Positions 22,991 through 30,549 of a stretch of DNA of 32,826 nt are shown here, one piece after another. The stretch comes from Clostridium sp. CAG:678 (GTDB taxonomy: Bacteria; Bacillota; Clostridia; Oscillospirales; Acutalibacteraceae), in the NCBI GenBank assembly GCA_000431535.1, contig HF991818.1, positions 15,841 to 48,666 on the forward strand. Direction: 5' to 3'. The position numbers and the translations under genes were made by a program. The notes under the pieces were generated by a model. It was not told where the DNA came from. It saw nothing but the letters and a program-made list of their open reading frames with translations, and did not search any database. Positions within the stretch are counted from its first letter, which is position 1. Each line of letters starts with the position of its first letter.

Positions 22991-23722
22991 TCAAATCGCA
23001 GGCGCAAAATTCTCCTCAGAGCCATCCAGCGGAAGAACAACAACAACTTGTGAGCCGGTCTGTGTGGAGATCTGTGTAGCGCTTGTGCCGTAATTTTCAA
23101 GCCTTGCCTCAACAGTAACCACGCCCTCATAACTTTCAGAGGTGATACAGTAATAGTTTTTTCCGTTGAGCTGAACATCTATGCCGTTTTGCGTTTGCTG
23201 TTCGCCGTTTACAGAAACAAACAGCTTATCGGCAACATTGCCGTCATTCGGAAGGGTGATATAGATCTCTATCTGCCTTGCCACGGGATCCTGACTGCCG
23301 GATCCGCCGGTATTTCCCGAATTGCCGGAATTCCCGGAGTTACTTCCGCTGCCGGAATTGCCCGAACTGCCCGAACTGCCCGAACTGCCGCTCTGACTGC
23401 CGGATGACGAACCGCCGCTTGAGCCGGAGCCTGACGAGCCGGACTGCTGATCACTGCTGCCGGAAGAACTTCCGGGCTGCGTTGTGGGCGCGCCGTCCAC
23501 GAACACACCGTTTTCAATGCCCGGCGTAAGTTCGGAAGCCGGCTCCGTGCTGACCGGAGCATCCGTATATTCCTCTTTATCGTTGCCGCCCAGAGTGAGA
23601 GCGCAGACAACGGCAACCGCCGCGCAGATCACCACAGCAACAGCAACGCCGATGATGATCTTTTTCTTTTTGGAACCGCCGTTATCGCCTGTTTCGGCGA
23701 TCTCTTTATATTCATCAGCCAT
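22991..23722 (-). CDS. Membrane-anchored protein with Ser/Gly-rich linker
   Basis: A 243-aa protein of unknown function. It has a short acidic then KKKK cytosolic start, one transmembrane helix (about residues 22-44), and an acidic/Pro/Thr segment. A low-complexity Ser/Gly/Asn linker of about 65 residues follows (residues 83-147), then a C-terminal domain of about 95 residues predicted as beta strands (QIEIYITLPNDGNVADKLFV, YEGVVTVEARLENYG). The layout is that of a surface-exposed domain held off the membrane by a flexible linker. It is the last gene after nadE (27-bp gap) with AAGGGG before its ATG. I see no functional tie to NAD synthesis. Confidence 0.82.
   Translation of the reverse strand: MADEYKEIAETGDNGGSKKKKIIIGVAVAVVICAAVAVVCALTLGGNDKEEYTDAPVSTEPASELTPGIENGVFVDGAPTTQPGSSSGSSDQQSGSSGSGSSGGSSSGSQSGSSGSSGSSGNSGSGSNSGNSGNSGNTGGSGSQDPVARQIEIYITLPNDGNVADKLFVSVNGEQQTQNGIDVQLNGKNYYCITSESYEGVVTVEARLENYGTSATQISTQTGSQVVVVLPLDGSEENFAPAI
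23351..23395 (-). repeat. 9-bp tandem repeats in the Ser/Gly linker
   Basis: About five tandem 9-bp units, three of them identical (GCCCGAACT on the plus strand), encode repeated Gly-Ser-Ser. Such runs are prone to length change by slippage. Confidence 0.8.
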
Positions 23723-23749
23723 AATAATACCCCTTTCTGACCTGTGGAA

Positions 23750-25648
23750 TTATTCTATAAACGCACAAAAAGACGCGTCGCTCGGCATACGCCAATCCCC
23801 TCTTGGGGAAAGCGATACGGAGCCGACTTTGGGTGAATCTGGCACGCAGCTGCGCTTGAACTGGCTTATGAAAAAGCGTTTCATAAACACCAGCGCCCAA
23901 CCGGAGATCACCTCTTTCGTATATTTTCCCTCAAACGCTTTCTGCGCAAGACGGATCAGTTTTTCCGAAGAAAAGCCGAACCGGACAAAATGATACAGAA
24001 AGAAATCATGCAGTTCGTAAGGGCCGATATTTTCTTCCGTTTTCTGCGCGATATTTCCGTTTTCATCCGGCGGCAGAAGTTCCGGCGAAACCGGCGTATC
24101 TAAAATATCATAAAGCACAGCCGCCGTCTCTTTTTCACTGACACAAGCAACATACTCCACCAAATAGCGCACAAGCGTTTTCGGCACGGATGCATTCACG
24201 CCGTACATGCTCATATGATCGCCGTTATACGTGCACCAGCCCATGGCAAGTTCGCTGAGATCCCCCGTGCCCACAAGCAGTTTACCGTGTTTGTTGGCAA
24301 GATCAAACAGCACCTGCGTGCGTTCCCTTGCCTGCGTATTCTCATACGTGATGTCATGGGTCTCGGGATCGTGCCCGATATCTTTCATATGCAGGATACA
24401 AGCATCCTTAATATCGATCTCTTTTATGGTTACGCCGAGATACTGCATCAGTTTCAGCGCGTTGTTATACGTTCTGCCCGTTGTGCCGAAACCCGGCATT
24501 GTAACGCCCAATATATCCGCATTGCTCTTGCCGAGCAGTTCCATTGCCTTTGCGCACACAAGCAACGCAAGCGTGGAATCCAGACCGCCGGAAATGCCGA
24601 CCACCGCGCCGCTGGAACCAACATGTTCCAGCCGTTTCGCAAGCGCGCCTGCCTGGATCGAAAAGATCTCGCGGCAGCGTTCACGGCGTTTATCGTCATT
24701 TTCCGGAACGAACGGATGCGGATCCACATACCTGAACCGAAGATCGTTATGATCATTTTCCAGCTGCGCGGTTACGAGTTCCGCCGCACAGGCGCTGTTT
24801 TCAAAACTCATATTCTTGACGCGCAGAGCATTGAGTTTTTCTATATCCAAATCCGAATAAATAAGATTTGTTTGCCTTAAAAAGCGTTCGCCCTCTGCAA
24901 GCATGCCTCCGTTTTCGGCAATAAAGAGCGCGCCGCCGAACAGAAGATCGGTTGTGCTCTCAAACACGGATGCGCCGACATAAACATAGCCGCAGACACA
25001 GCGCGCGGACTGACCCGAAACAAGCTGCTTTCTGTACTGCGCCTTGGAAACATATTCATCGCTTGCCGAAAGATTGGCAATCAAATTGGCGCCGCTAACG
25101 CAAAGCGATCCGCTCGGCGGATCGGGCACCCAAAGATCCTCGCACAGTTCCACACCCAAAACAGCGCCGCTGCCGAGATCAAACAGCATCCTGCCGATCT
25201 TCGTTTTCTGCCCGCAGATCTCTATATCCCGCGGGCTGCCGAGATTCGCGCCGGATGCAAACCAGCGTTTTTCATAAAACTCATTATAATTGGCGATATG
25301 CGTCTTGGGAACAAGCCCTGCGATCACGCCGTTTACAAGAACGGCGGCGCAGTTATAAAGGCTGTTGCCGTACCGCACCGGAACACCAACAAGAACGGCG
25401 ATGTTTTTGCCTTTCGTATACGCGGCAATCTCGCCGAGCGCAACTTGTGCGCGGTTCAGAAGTGAGGCGGTAAAGAAAAGATCGGCGCAGGTGTAGCCGG
25501 TTACGGAAAGTTCCGGCGTAACAAGCAGGCGTGCTTTATGCTGAACCGCCTCATCTATGGCTTTTTTTATTTCTTCTTTATTAAAATCCGGATCCGCGAC
25601 TCTGAGTTTCAGCGATGCCGCGGCGGCTCTGAAAAATCCGTAATTCAT
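23750..25648 (-). CDS. nadE: Glutamine-dependent NAD+ synthetase
   Basis: A 632-aa two-domain enzyme that amidates nicotinate adenine dinucleotide to NAD+ using glutamine and ATP. The N-terminal nitrilase-type glutaminase carries the Glu-Lys-Cys triad: Glu46 in VTPELSVTGY, Lys115 in LVPKTHIANYNEFYEKRWF, Cys169 in VELCEDLW. The C-terminal ATP pyrophosphatase-type domain has the P-loop SGGLDS at 353-358, GTGDLSELAMGW, and SPELLPP. All catalytic residues are intact and the length is normal for the long glutamine-dependent form. It sits 7 bp after the aldose-1-epimerase-like gene. Confidence 0.97.
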   Translation of the reverse strand: MNYGFFRAAAASLKLRVADPDFNKEEIKKAIDEAVQHKARLLVTPELSVTGYTCADLFFTASLLNRAQVALGEIAAYTKGKNIAVLVGVPVRYGNSLYNCAAVLVNGVIAGLVPKTHIANYNEFYEKRWFASGANLGSPRDIEICGQKTKIGRMLFDLGSGAVLGVELCEDLWVPDPPSGSLCVSGANLIANLSASDEYVSKAQYRKQLVSGQSARCVCGYVYVGASVFESTTDLLFGGALFIAENGGMLAEGERFLRQTNLIYSDLDIEKLNALRVKNMSFENSACAAELVTAQLENDHNDLRFRYVDPHPFVPENDDKRRERCREIFSIQAGALAKRLEHVGSSGAVVGISGGLDSTLALLVCAKAMELLGKSNADILGVTMPGFGTTGRTYNNALKLMQYLGVTIKEIDIKDACILHMKDIGHDPETHDITYENTQARERTQVLFDLANKHGKLLVGTGDLSELAMGWCTYNGDHMSMYGVNASVPKTLVRYLVEYVACVSEKETAAVLYDILDTPVSPELLPPDENGNIAQKTEENIGPYELHDFFLYHFVRFGFSSEKLIRLAQKAFEGKYTKEVISGWALVFMKRFFISQFKRSCVPDSPKVGSVSLSPRGDWRMPSDASFCAFIE

Positions 25649-25655
25649 AGTTCAC

Positions 25656-26525
25656 CTATATCAAAGTAATCTTAAACGAGAACGACGCCTCACAGCCCGG
25701 GTCCAGAATTGTCATTCCGCGCTTATACTCAAAGATCTCGCCTTCATCGGAGCAGGTGGAAATCCCCGTCCACGGCTCAAGGGCAACGAAACTGCCTCCG
25801 TTTGCGGAAGACCAGATCAGCAGATTATCAAAATCCTGATAATCAATCCTGACTCCCCTGCCGCCGGCGCTGAGCGTTGCGGATTTCGGCTTTATATGAT
25901 CAAATACCATGGCATCCAGATCAAACAGAGAATGACCAAGATCTATTTTATTCGGCGTATCCAGCACATCATAGCGCTTAGAGATATCGATCAGCCCCGT
26001 TTCCACATCCGGGCGCAGGCATTTCCGATCCACAGCGCCGCAAAATTCCACGCTGTAATCCTCAAACGCTTTGCCGGCCTCAAGCGGGCAGTTGAAAGCG
26101 GGATGGCCGCCGATCACGAAAGGCAGTTTATCTTTGCCTGTATTCCGAACGGTATATCTGGTGGTTACCGAATTTTTCAAGACGGTATAACGGATCTCCA
26201 GGGCATAATCAAACGGGAAGGCTTTTTTCGTTTCCGTATCGGAACACTGAAGAAAAGAAACGTAATTTGCACCTGTTTCGGCAATCTTAAACGGATGGAT
26301 CCTTGCCACGCCATGGCGTTTCATAACACAGGGCTTTCCGAACGCCACGGCTTTTTCGTTTCTTAAAACACCCGTTATGGGAAAGCACACAGGCGCCTGG
26401 CCCGCCCAATACTGCGGATCACCCTGCCAGAGGTATTCCACACCGTCTTTAACCAGAGAATGGAGCATGGCGCCCTCCTGCAAACACTGCACCTTTACGC
26501 TTTCGCTTTGGATTTCTACAACCAT
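25656..26525 (-). CDS. Aldose 1-epimerase-like protein (LacX type)
   Basis: A 289-aa beta-sandwich sugar-binding protein of the galactose-mutarotase superfamily. It interconverts anomers of a sugar, or of a sugar phosphate in some subgroups. Family segments seen: GAMLHSLVKDGVEYLWQGDP, CFPITGVL, MKRHGVAR (substrate-binding His), IGGHPAFNCPL with the catalytic-site His near residue 147, and FVALEPWTGISTC with the acidic residue expected to act as base (Glu near 243). The EPW form with this N-terminus fits the LacX branch. First gene of the operon with nadE. Confidence 0.88.
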   Translation of the reverse strand: MVVEIQSESVKVQCLQEGAMLHSLVKDGVEYLWQGDPQYWAGQAPVCFPITGVLRNEKAVAFGKPCVMKRHGVARIHPFKIAETGANYVSFLQCSDTETKKAFPFDYALEIRYTVLKNSVTTRYTVRNTGKDKLPFVIGGHPAFNCPLEAGKAFEDYSVEFCGAVDRKCLRPDVETGLIDISKRYDVLDTPNKIDLGHSLFDLDAMVFDHIKPKSATLSAGGRGVRIDYQDFDNLLIWSSANGGSFVALEPWTGISTCSDEGEIFEYKRGMTILDPGCEASFSFKITLI

Positions 26526-26562
26526 TACGCACCGCCCTTATACACTTATTAAATCATAAATC

Positions 26563-26591
26563 ATTATATATCATTATAATTTCCATTGCAA
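26563..26591 (-). promoter_or_regulatory. Promoter of the LacX-nadE operon
   Basis: On the minus strand, TTGCAA (26586-26591), 17-bp spacer, TATAAT (26563-26568). It is divergent from the promoter of the 26656 gene; the two -35 boxes are 2 bp apart, so the two promoters probably influence each other. Confidence 0.75.
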
Positions 26592-26593
26592 TA

Positions 26594-26622
26594 TTGAAAA
26601 TGTAAACACAATGTTATAAAAT
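26594..26622 (+). promoter_or_regulatory. Promoter of the 26656 gene
   Basis: TTGAAA (26594-26599), 17-bp spacer, TAAAAT (26617-26622); AAAGGAG follows before the ATG. Confidence 0.7.
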
Positions 26623-26655
26623 AATAAACAGGATGATCAGAAAGGAGAACGCAGC

Positions 26656-27231
26656 ATGGATATTGATTCCTATGTTTACGACGCAATTTTCAGCGAAACG
26701 CCCAAACACACTGTCTTTTACAGCCTTTTGTGGGAGCAGTTTAAGGAGGACGGTTTTGTGATCACGGACGAGCCCGGCCATGAGATAGACTGCATCTTTA
26801 AGGCGGTTTCCATGCAGAACCTGATGGGCGAATTTATGTACAGGCTGTATGACGAAGTGAACGAGACCGGGTTTGAGGACGCAGTTGACTATATTGAGAA
26901 AGCAGGATTCACGGAGGATGATATCCTGACATACTGCAAAAAAGACGAAGAGATTGAGATTGATGCAAGCGACATGGATATCACCGCCAAAAATGCGCTG
27001 GACCGCGTTACGGAACTGACTGCGGAAAAAATGCTGGAGGAATATTCGCCGGACGATATTTTTGATATGATGTTTACGGCGGCGTACGACTTTGAGCAGG
27101 ATTTTACGTTTGATTTTGAGGATTCGGACGAATTTTTGGCATTTGTGGACGCCAACACGGAAAAACTGGATCAGTACAAAGAGGAATACCCGGGCGTTAT
27201 AAACTGGATTGAAAACGGCATGATCTGCTGA
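26656..27231 (+). CDS. Acidic cytosolic protein of unknown function
   Basis: A 191-aa protein that I do not recognise. It is very rich in Asp and Glu (roughly a quarter of residues) with few basic residues, has no signal or transmembrane segment, and looks mostly helical. A two-halved character is visible, with segments such as DEFLAFVDANTEKLDQYKEE near the end. Strong ribosome site AAAGGAG 8-9 nt upstream of ATG, a good promoter and a bidirectional terminator support a real monocistronic gene. A longer minus-strand frame over the same region has no ribosome site and is a shadow of the biased composition. Confidence 0.78.
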   Translation: MDIDSYVYDAIFSETPKHTVFYSLLWEQFKEDGFVITDEPGHEIDCIFKAVSMQNLMGEFMYRLYDEVNETGFEDAVDYIEKAGFTEDDILTYCKKDEEIEIDASDMDITAKNALDRVTELTAEKMLEEYSPDDIFDMMFTAAYDFEQDFTFDFEDSDEFLAFVDANTEKLDQYKEEYPGVINWIENGMIC

Positions 27232-27335
27232 TTGAGTATCCAGAGGCCGGGATATACATAAATTTCCCGCTAAGTTCTTTATAGTTTCTGCAATAAAATT
27301 CATTTCATGCTTTCAGCACCATCATTTTCAAAAGC

Positions 27336-27380
27336 AAAAAAATCCCGCGCCGGCAATGACCGCCAGCACGGGATTTTTTT
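27336..27380. terminator. Bidirectional terminator between convergent genes
   Basis: The outer stem pairs AAAAAATCCCG (27337-27347) with CGGGATTTTTT (27369-27379), with a partly paired GC-rich interior; T-runs on both sides. On the minus strand it begins inside the stop codon of the small secreted-peptide gene. Confidence 0.88.
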
Positions 27381-27507
27381 AAGGTAAAATTTGCTTATTC
27401 GGTCTGTTTTGACGAAAACCATCCGCGGCGAACACGCTTACCGTGCCTGAGAGCAGCATGCAGAAAGCAAGCACCGCGCTGATCATTCTTACCTTAAATT
27501 TTTTCAT
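27379..27507 (-). CDS. Small secreted peptide, 42 aa
   Basis: A short ORF with a near-perfect ribosome site (AAGGAGGG, 4 nt before ATG). The first 27-28 residues form a complete signal peptide: MKKFKVRM, then a hydrophobic core ISAVLAFCMLLSG, then TVSVFA with a V-x-A cleavage site. The predicted mature product is ADGFRQNRPNKQILP, 15 residues, basic and proline-containing. The stop codon overlaps the start of a terminator hairpin, so nothing follows in the transcript. It is divergent from an XRE regulator and its promoter overlaps a repeat likely bound by that regulator. It could be a signalling or antimicrobial peptide, or the stump of a truncated secreted protein; sequence alone does not decide. 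Confidence 0.65.
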   Translation of the reverse strand: MKKFKVRMISAVLAFCMLLSGTVSVFAADGFRQNRPNKQILP

Positions 27508-27590
27508 AATTCCCTCCTTAATAAAAATGCTCCCTTTGTGTTATATAATGTTTAAACACCTCCTGCCAAAACAGACAATATGGGCAATTA

Positions 27591-27622
27591 TAATAGTATT
27601 GCTCTTGGTTTATCTAATAGTA
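27591..27622. promoter_or_regulatory. Two TAATAGTA direct repeats, candidate XRE operator
   Basis: TAATAGTA at 27591-27598 and 27615-27622, 24 bp apart, between the small peptide gene and the XRE gene. The second copy covers the -10 box of the small-peptide promoter. Confidence 0.5.
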
Positions 27623-27644
27623 CACATTGTTAATAAAAAATCAA
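27617..27644 (-). promoter_or_regulatory. Candidate promoter of the small secreted-peptide gene
   Basis: On the minus strand, TTGATT (27639-27644), 16-bp spacer, TACTAT (27617-27622). It leaves a leader of about 100 nt that contains an unused AGGAGG near 27558-27563. Confidence 0.45.
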
Positions 27645-27658
27645 CACTTTCTTATAAT
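27630..27658 (+). promoter_or_regulatory. Candidate promoter of the XRE gene
   Basis: TTAATA (27630-27635), 17-bp spacer, perfect TATAAT (27653-27658). It overlaps the -35 of the opposing small-peptide promoter. Confidence 0.5.
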
Positions 27659-27678
27659 AAATGTAAGAGGTGAAGTTT

Positions 27679-27711
27679 ATGCCCCAAAAAAGGAAATCAA
27701 CATGCAAATAG
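27679..27711 (+). CDS. Possible 10-codon leader peptide overlapping the XRE start
   Basis: ATG at 27679 has AGAGGTG 8 nt upstream and encodes MPQKRKSTCK before TAG at 27709-27711. It runs in a different frame and overlaps the XRE start codon (27702). The ribosome site is as good as that of the XRE gene itself, so translation of this leader could control or couple XRE translation. It may also be chance. It would begin about 14 nt after the predicted transcription start. Confidence 0.35.
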   Translation: MPQKRKSTCK

Positions 27712-28025
27712 GCGAAAGAATAAAAGAGGCACGCTTATCTGCCGGCGCAACGCAAGAAAGGCTGGCGGAAAAGATCAATGTTTCCGTGCAATATGTATCG
27801 GATCTGGAGAGGGGCAAAGTGGGAACTTCGATTCCTACGCTGATAAAGATCTGCCGCGCGCTGCATACTTCCAGTGATTTTTTGCTGTTCGGAAAAAAAG
27901 ACGAATCCGAAGAGCTGCAAGCGGCAGAGTCATTGCTTTGCAGCCTAAATGAAGAACAACTCAAAATCGTTGAACAAGCCATTCAAATCACCCTAAAGGC
28001 TCTGGAATACGAGTCGGATGAATAA
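27702..28025 (+). CDS. XRE-family helix-turn-helix regulator
   Basis: A 107-aa DNA-binding protein. Residues 1-62 form a Cro/CI-type HTH (IGERIKEARLSAGATQERLA, then VSVQYVSDLERGK and SIPTLIKICRALHTSSDFLL). The remainder is an acidic helical tail with an EEQLKIVEQAIQITLKAL segment suited to dimerisation. There is no peptide-binding TPR domain. ATG at 27702 with AAGGAA 6 nt upstream is preferred; an upstream in-frame extension has no start signal and crosses the promoter. It likely represses its own promoter and the divergent small-peptide gene. Confidence 0.92.
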   Translation: MQIGERIKEARLSAGATQERLAEKINVSVQYVSDLERGKVGTSIPTLIKICRALHTSSDFLLFGKKDESEELQAAESLLCSLNEEQLKIVEQAIQITLKALEYESDE

Positions 28026-28031
28026 AAAAGC

Positions 28032-28054
28032 GCCCTGCATCAACAGGGCCTTTT
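28032..28054 (+). terminator. Terminator of the XRE gene
   Basis: A GC-rich 6-bp stem (28032-28037 with 28044-28049), 6-nt loop, then CTTTT. Confidence 0.7.
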
Positions 28055-28064
28055 GGGGTCAGTC

Positions 28065-28093
28065 AAAAAGCCGCCTGCAAAAGCAGACGGCTT
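28065..28093 (-). terminator. Terminator of the acyltransferase gene
   Basis: An 11-bp stem (28068-28078 with 28083-28093, one G-U on the minus-strand RNA) with a 4-nt loop, then TTTTTGA on the minus strand. Confidence 0.85.
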
Positions 28094-28104
28094 GGAACGC
28101 GGAT

Positions 28105-29187
28105 TTATTTTTTGATATTAAACAACAGCCTTTTTACGACCGGTATTTTCGAAAGCAGGAAAGAAAGAACAAGGGAAACGGTAAAAACAACTGCAATATA
28201 GATCAGCGTCTTTAACGGATTGTTGATATCCATCGCCTCAAAATATTTAAGAATATCCCTTAAAAGCGGCACGTGCATAAAATACATGCCGAAACTAACG
28301 CTTGAGATTGCCGCGGTAACGGGGATTCCTTTTTTTACAAGAGCTCGTTTTGTATTGATTCTGCTGAAAAGTTCAAACAGGCAAAAAGCACATAAAAACA
28401 AAAACGGGAAATCGTACCAAAGGTGATAATCGTAACCGGCGCGCATCATAAAGAATATGAAAAGCGCCATTACGGCAAACGCGGCAACGGAGATCAGCAA
28501 AACAACAGCGGTTGGAATTTTTTTGAGCACACCCCTTTTGCACAGCGCGCCGGCAATCAAATAAATGCCGTAGGTTCCGCCCAAAAACGAAACATCCACC
28601 TGCCGTGTAACGGTAAACGGAAGATCAAATGCGTTTTGAAAAATTCCGTAAAACTGGAAAAGAAAAACGGTTACAAACACCAGCAAAACCGGAACGGCAA
28701 GCACTTTAGACGAAACATTGCGGATGGCATTTGCAATAAACGGGACCGCGATATAAAAGCCGATGATCAGCGGAACATACCACATATGCCCCATATTGTG
28801 CGGACGGATAAACAGCATATCGCCAATCATATCCGCAACCGTATAGCCGCCTTCGCCGGTAATAAAATACCTTGCGGCATAGATCAGGATCCACATTTCC
28901 GCAGTAACGATGAGCGGCAGCAAATTGTGCTTGTAAAAAGAAAAGATCTTTTTGGAGGAGGAAAAATCCCGGTCCAGAAGAAGATAGCCGGTGATCATCA
29001 AAAACAGCGGCACACCGATTCTGCCAACCGTGAAAAGCACATTTCGGAACATGGGGGAAAACACACCCATCGTTTGCAGTTTATCAAAATCCATACTGTA
29101 TATGCGTTCCGTGCAGTGAACCACGATTACGCTGAAAATTGCAAAAGATCTTGCAATATCCAGCCACGCGATCCTTGTTTTTTGCAA
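28105..29187 (-). CDS. Acyltransferase family 3 membrane protein
   Basis: A 360-aa integral membrane O-acyltransferase-like protein with about ten helices. It begins MQKTRIAWLDIARSFAIFSV with VVHCTERIY following; the His after the first helix is the family's catalytic-site residue. Further landmarks are GRIGVPLFLMITGYLLLDRD and HMWYVPLIIGFYIAVPFI. Members add acetyl or succinyl groups to surface polysaccharides or glycopeptides. I prefer the TTG at 29187, preceded by AAAGGGGTGAGGG; a GTG at 29196 is the alternative, and the longer upstream reading lies over the promoter. It is monocistronic, with a promoter embedded in the terminator of the M28 gene. Confidence 0.9.
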   Translation of the reverse strand: MQKTRIAWLDIARSFAIFSVIVVHCTERIYSMDFDKLQTMGVFSPMFRNVLFTVGRIGVPLFLMITGYLLLDRDFSSSKKIFSFYKHNLLPLIVTAEMWILIYAARYFITGEGGYTVADMIGDMLFIRPHNMGHMWYVPLIIGFYIAVPFIANAIRNVSSKVLAVPVLLVFVTVFLFQFYGIFQNAFDLPFTVTRQVDVSFLGGTYGIYLIAGALCKRGVLKKIPTAVVLLISVAAFAVMALFIFFMMRAGYDYHLWYDFPFLFLCAFCLFELFSRINTKRALVKKGIPVTAAISSVSFGMYFMHVPLLRDILKYFEAMDINNPLKTLIYIAVVFTVSLVLSFLLSKIPVVKRLLFNIKK

Positions 29188-29224
29188 AGCCCTCACCCCT
29201 TTACGATCTGATAGAAATATGCTT

Positions 29225-29253
29225 AGTATAAAAGCACAAAAGCGGTGCATCAA
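29225..29253 (-). promoter_or_regulatory. Promoter of the acyltransferase gene, nested in the upstream terminator
   Basis: On the minus strand, TTGATG (29248-29253) lies in the terminator loop, with a 17-bp spacer and TATACT (29225-29230). Confidence 0.5.
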
Positions 29254-29269
29254 AACGGCGCACCGCTTT
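29239..29269 (-). terminator. Terminator of the GH20-M28 operon
   Basis: A 10-bp perfect stem (29239-29248 with 29260-29269) and 11-nt loop, followed by TGTGCTTTT on the minus strand. Confidence 0.85.
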
Positions 29270-29283
29270 ATCTTTTACATTTT

Positions 29284-30549
29284 TTATTCCGCGTCAAAAT
29301 TAAAGATGGTTGCCAAAACGGTTTTATAACCGGTTTCGATCGCCTGCGGATTCAGGCGGTCATAACTGTCTCTGCGGTTATGGTAATAATCGGCAGGGGC
29401 AGGATCCATAGCGGCAAGGCAGGTTGCCTTGATGCCTGCCTGTGAAAACGCAGCGGCGTCGGATGCGCCGAAGAACAGATTTGCAAGTTGTGCGGAATCA
29501 TAGCCCGCGTCTGCGGCAGACTTCTGAACGAGCTCGGAAAACGCAAGATCGTTCTTGACTGTTCCCGTCATATCCTTATGGTAAACATTCAGGTATTCCA
29601 GATCCGTAAGCGTATCTACACAAAGCACGGCAGTTTCCACGCCGTCATTTAAATATTCGTCTTTATGCGCCTTGGCAAAAGCCTTTGCGCCTCTTAAGCC
29701 TGCCTCTTCGCCGTCCGTAATCATGGCAACAACCTCAGTATGCTCAAGATCAACGCCTGCCATATCCAGCATACGCAGCGCGCATACCGCGGCATAGGTG
29801 CCGGTAAGGTTATCATTTGCGCCGGGCGAGATCCTGCCGAAGTTTACAAAGGTAAAGAGCAGCACCATGGAAACAGCGGTTAGAACATTAAAATAGAAAG
29901 AGTAATTCAGCATGAAATCGCCGAACGCGCCCATATCCACAAAATTCGCGATCACACTTAATACGGAAATGATCAGCGAGATCACGGCAGTGCCGATAGA
30001 AAGCCCCATCCAAAGACCCATGCCTTTATCCTTAAGCAGATAGATCGGGCGCCACTCGTAAGCAGCGTCTATATGGCCGCTGATTACGATCCTTTTTTTG
30101 ACTTCGCTGCGCGGTTTTCTGGTTGCCACAAGGTTATGGGCGGTCACTTTTTTATACATACCGTCCATAAACTGCTTATACATCAAAAATTCCATTGCCG
30201 TAATGAACAGCCCGATGGCAACGCAGACGCCCACGATGCAATGCGCAATAAAGAAATTTTCAAAATTCAGCGCAAAAACAAGCCCAAAACCGATTACAAC
30301 AGCGGCAATCACAAGCGCCGAAACCAATTTTGTGAAATGCAGGAACGCACGGGGCGCCATTTTATATTCCTCAAAATGGGTCTCGTCGCAAAACTGATCC
30401 AGTTCTTTTTTCAGATGTTTTTGAGCGTCAAAGCACGCCTCATTGCCGGATTCACGCGGGCCGTACTTTTTGATTACATTGGTGATTTCTTTCACGGTAT
30501 AATCCACATTTTCTTTTATGACCGCGTTCGGGAAGTCACTGATTTTCAT
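29284..30549 (-). CDS. M28-family zinc peptidase with membrane segments inside the domain
   Basis: A 421-aa zinc aminopeptidase-type protein. Metal and catalytic residues are all present: His159 in SGHIDA, Asp246 in PGANDN, the Glu-Glu pair 281-282 in DGEEAG, Asp312 in CVDTL, and His390 in YYHNRRDS. About four hydrophobic helices interrupt it: two at residues 75-120 before the first zinc ligand, and two at about 180-202 and 215-237 between ligand His159 and Asp246. The peptidase would therefore be embedded in or held at the membrane. The start ATG overlaps the GH20 stop as ATGA, so the two proteins are translationally coupled. The natural substrate is unknown. Confidence 0.88.
   Translation of the reverse strand: MKISDFPNAVIKENVDYTVKEITNVIKKYGPRESGNEACFDAQKHLKKELDQFCDETHFEEYKMAPRAFLHFTKLVSALVIAAVVIGFGLVFALNFENFFIAHCIVGVCVAIGLFITAMEFLMYKQFMDGMYKKVTAHNLVATRKPRSEVKKRIVISGHIDAAYEWRPIYLLKDKGMGLWMGLSIGTAVISLIISVLSVIANFVDMGAFGDFMLNYSFYFNVLTAVSMVLLFTFVNFGRISPGANDNLTGTYAAVCALRMLDMAGVDLEHTEVVAMITDGEEAGLRGAKAFAKAHKDEYLNDGVETAVLCVDTLTDLEYLNVYHKDMTGTVKNDLAFSELVQKSAADAGYDSAQLANLFFGASDAAAFSQAGIKATCLAAMDPAPADYYHNRRDSYDRLNPQAIETGYKTVLATIFNFDAE

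Noticed and set aside
23351-23395. Short tandem repeats as a CRISPR array
   Set aside because: Units are 9 bp with no spacers and encode Gly-Ser-Ser in frame inside a gene.
26614-27303. 229-aa minus-strand open frame
   Set aside because: Shadow of the acidic protein at 26656-27231, whose promoter, ribosome site and terminator are clear.
27379-28025. RRNPP-type peptide-sensor quorum system
   Set aside because: The XRE protein is only 107 aa and lacks the TPR peptide-binding domain that defines such sensors.
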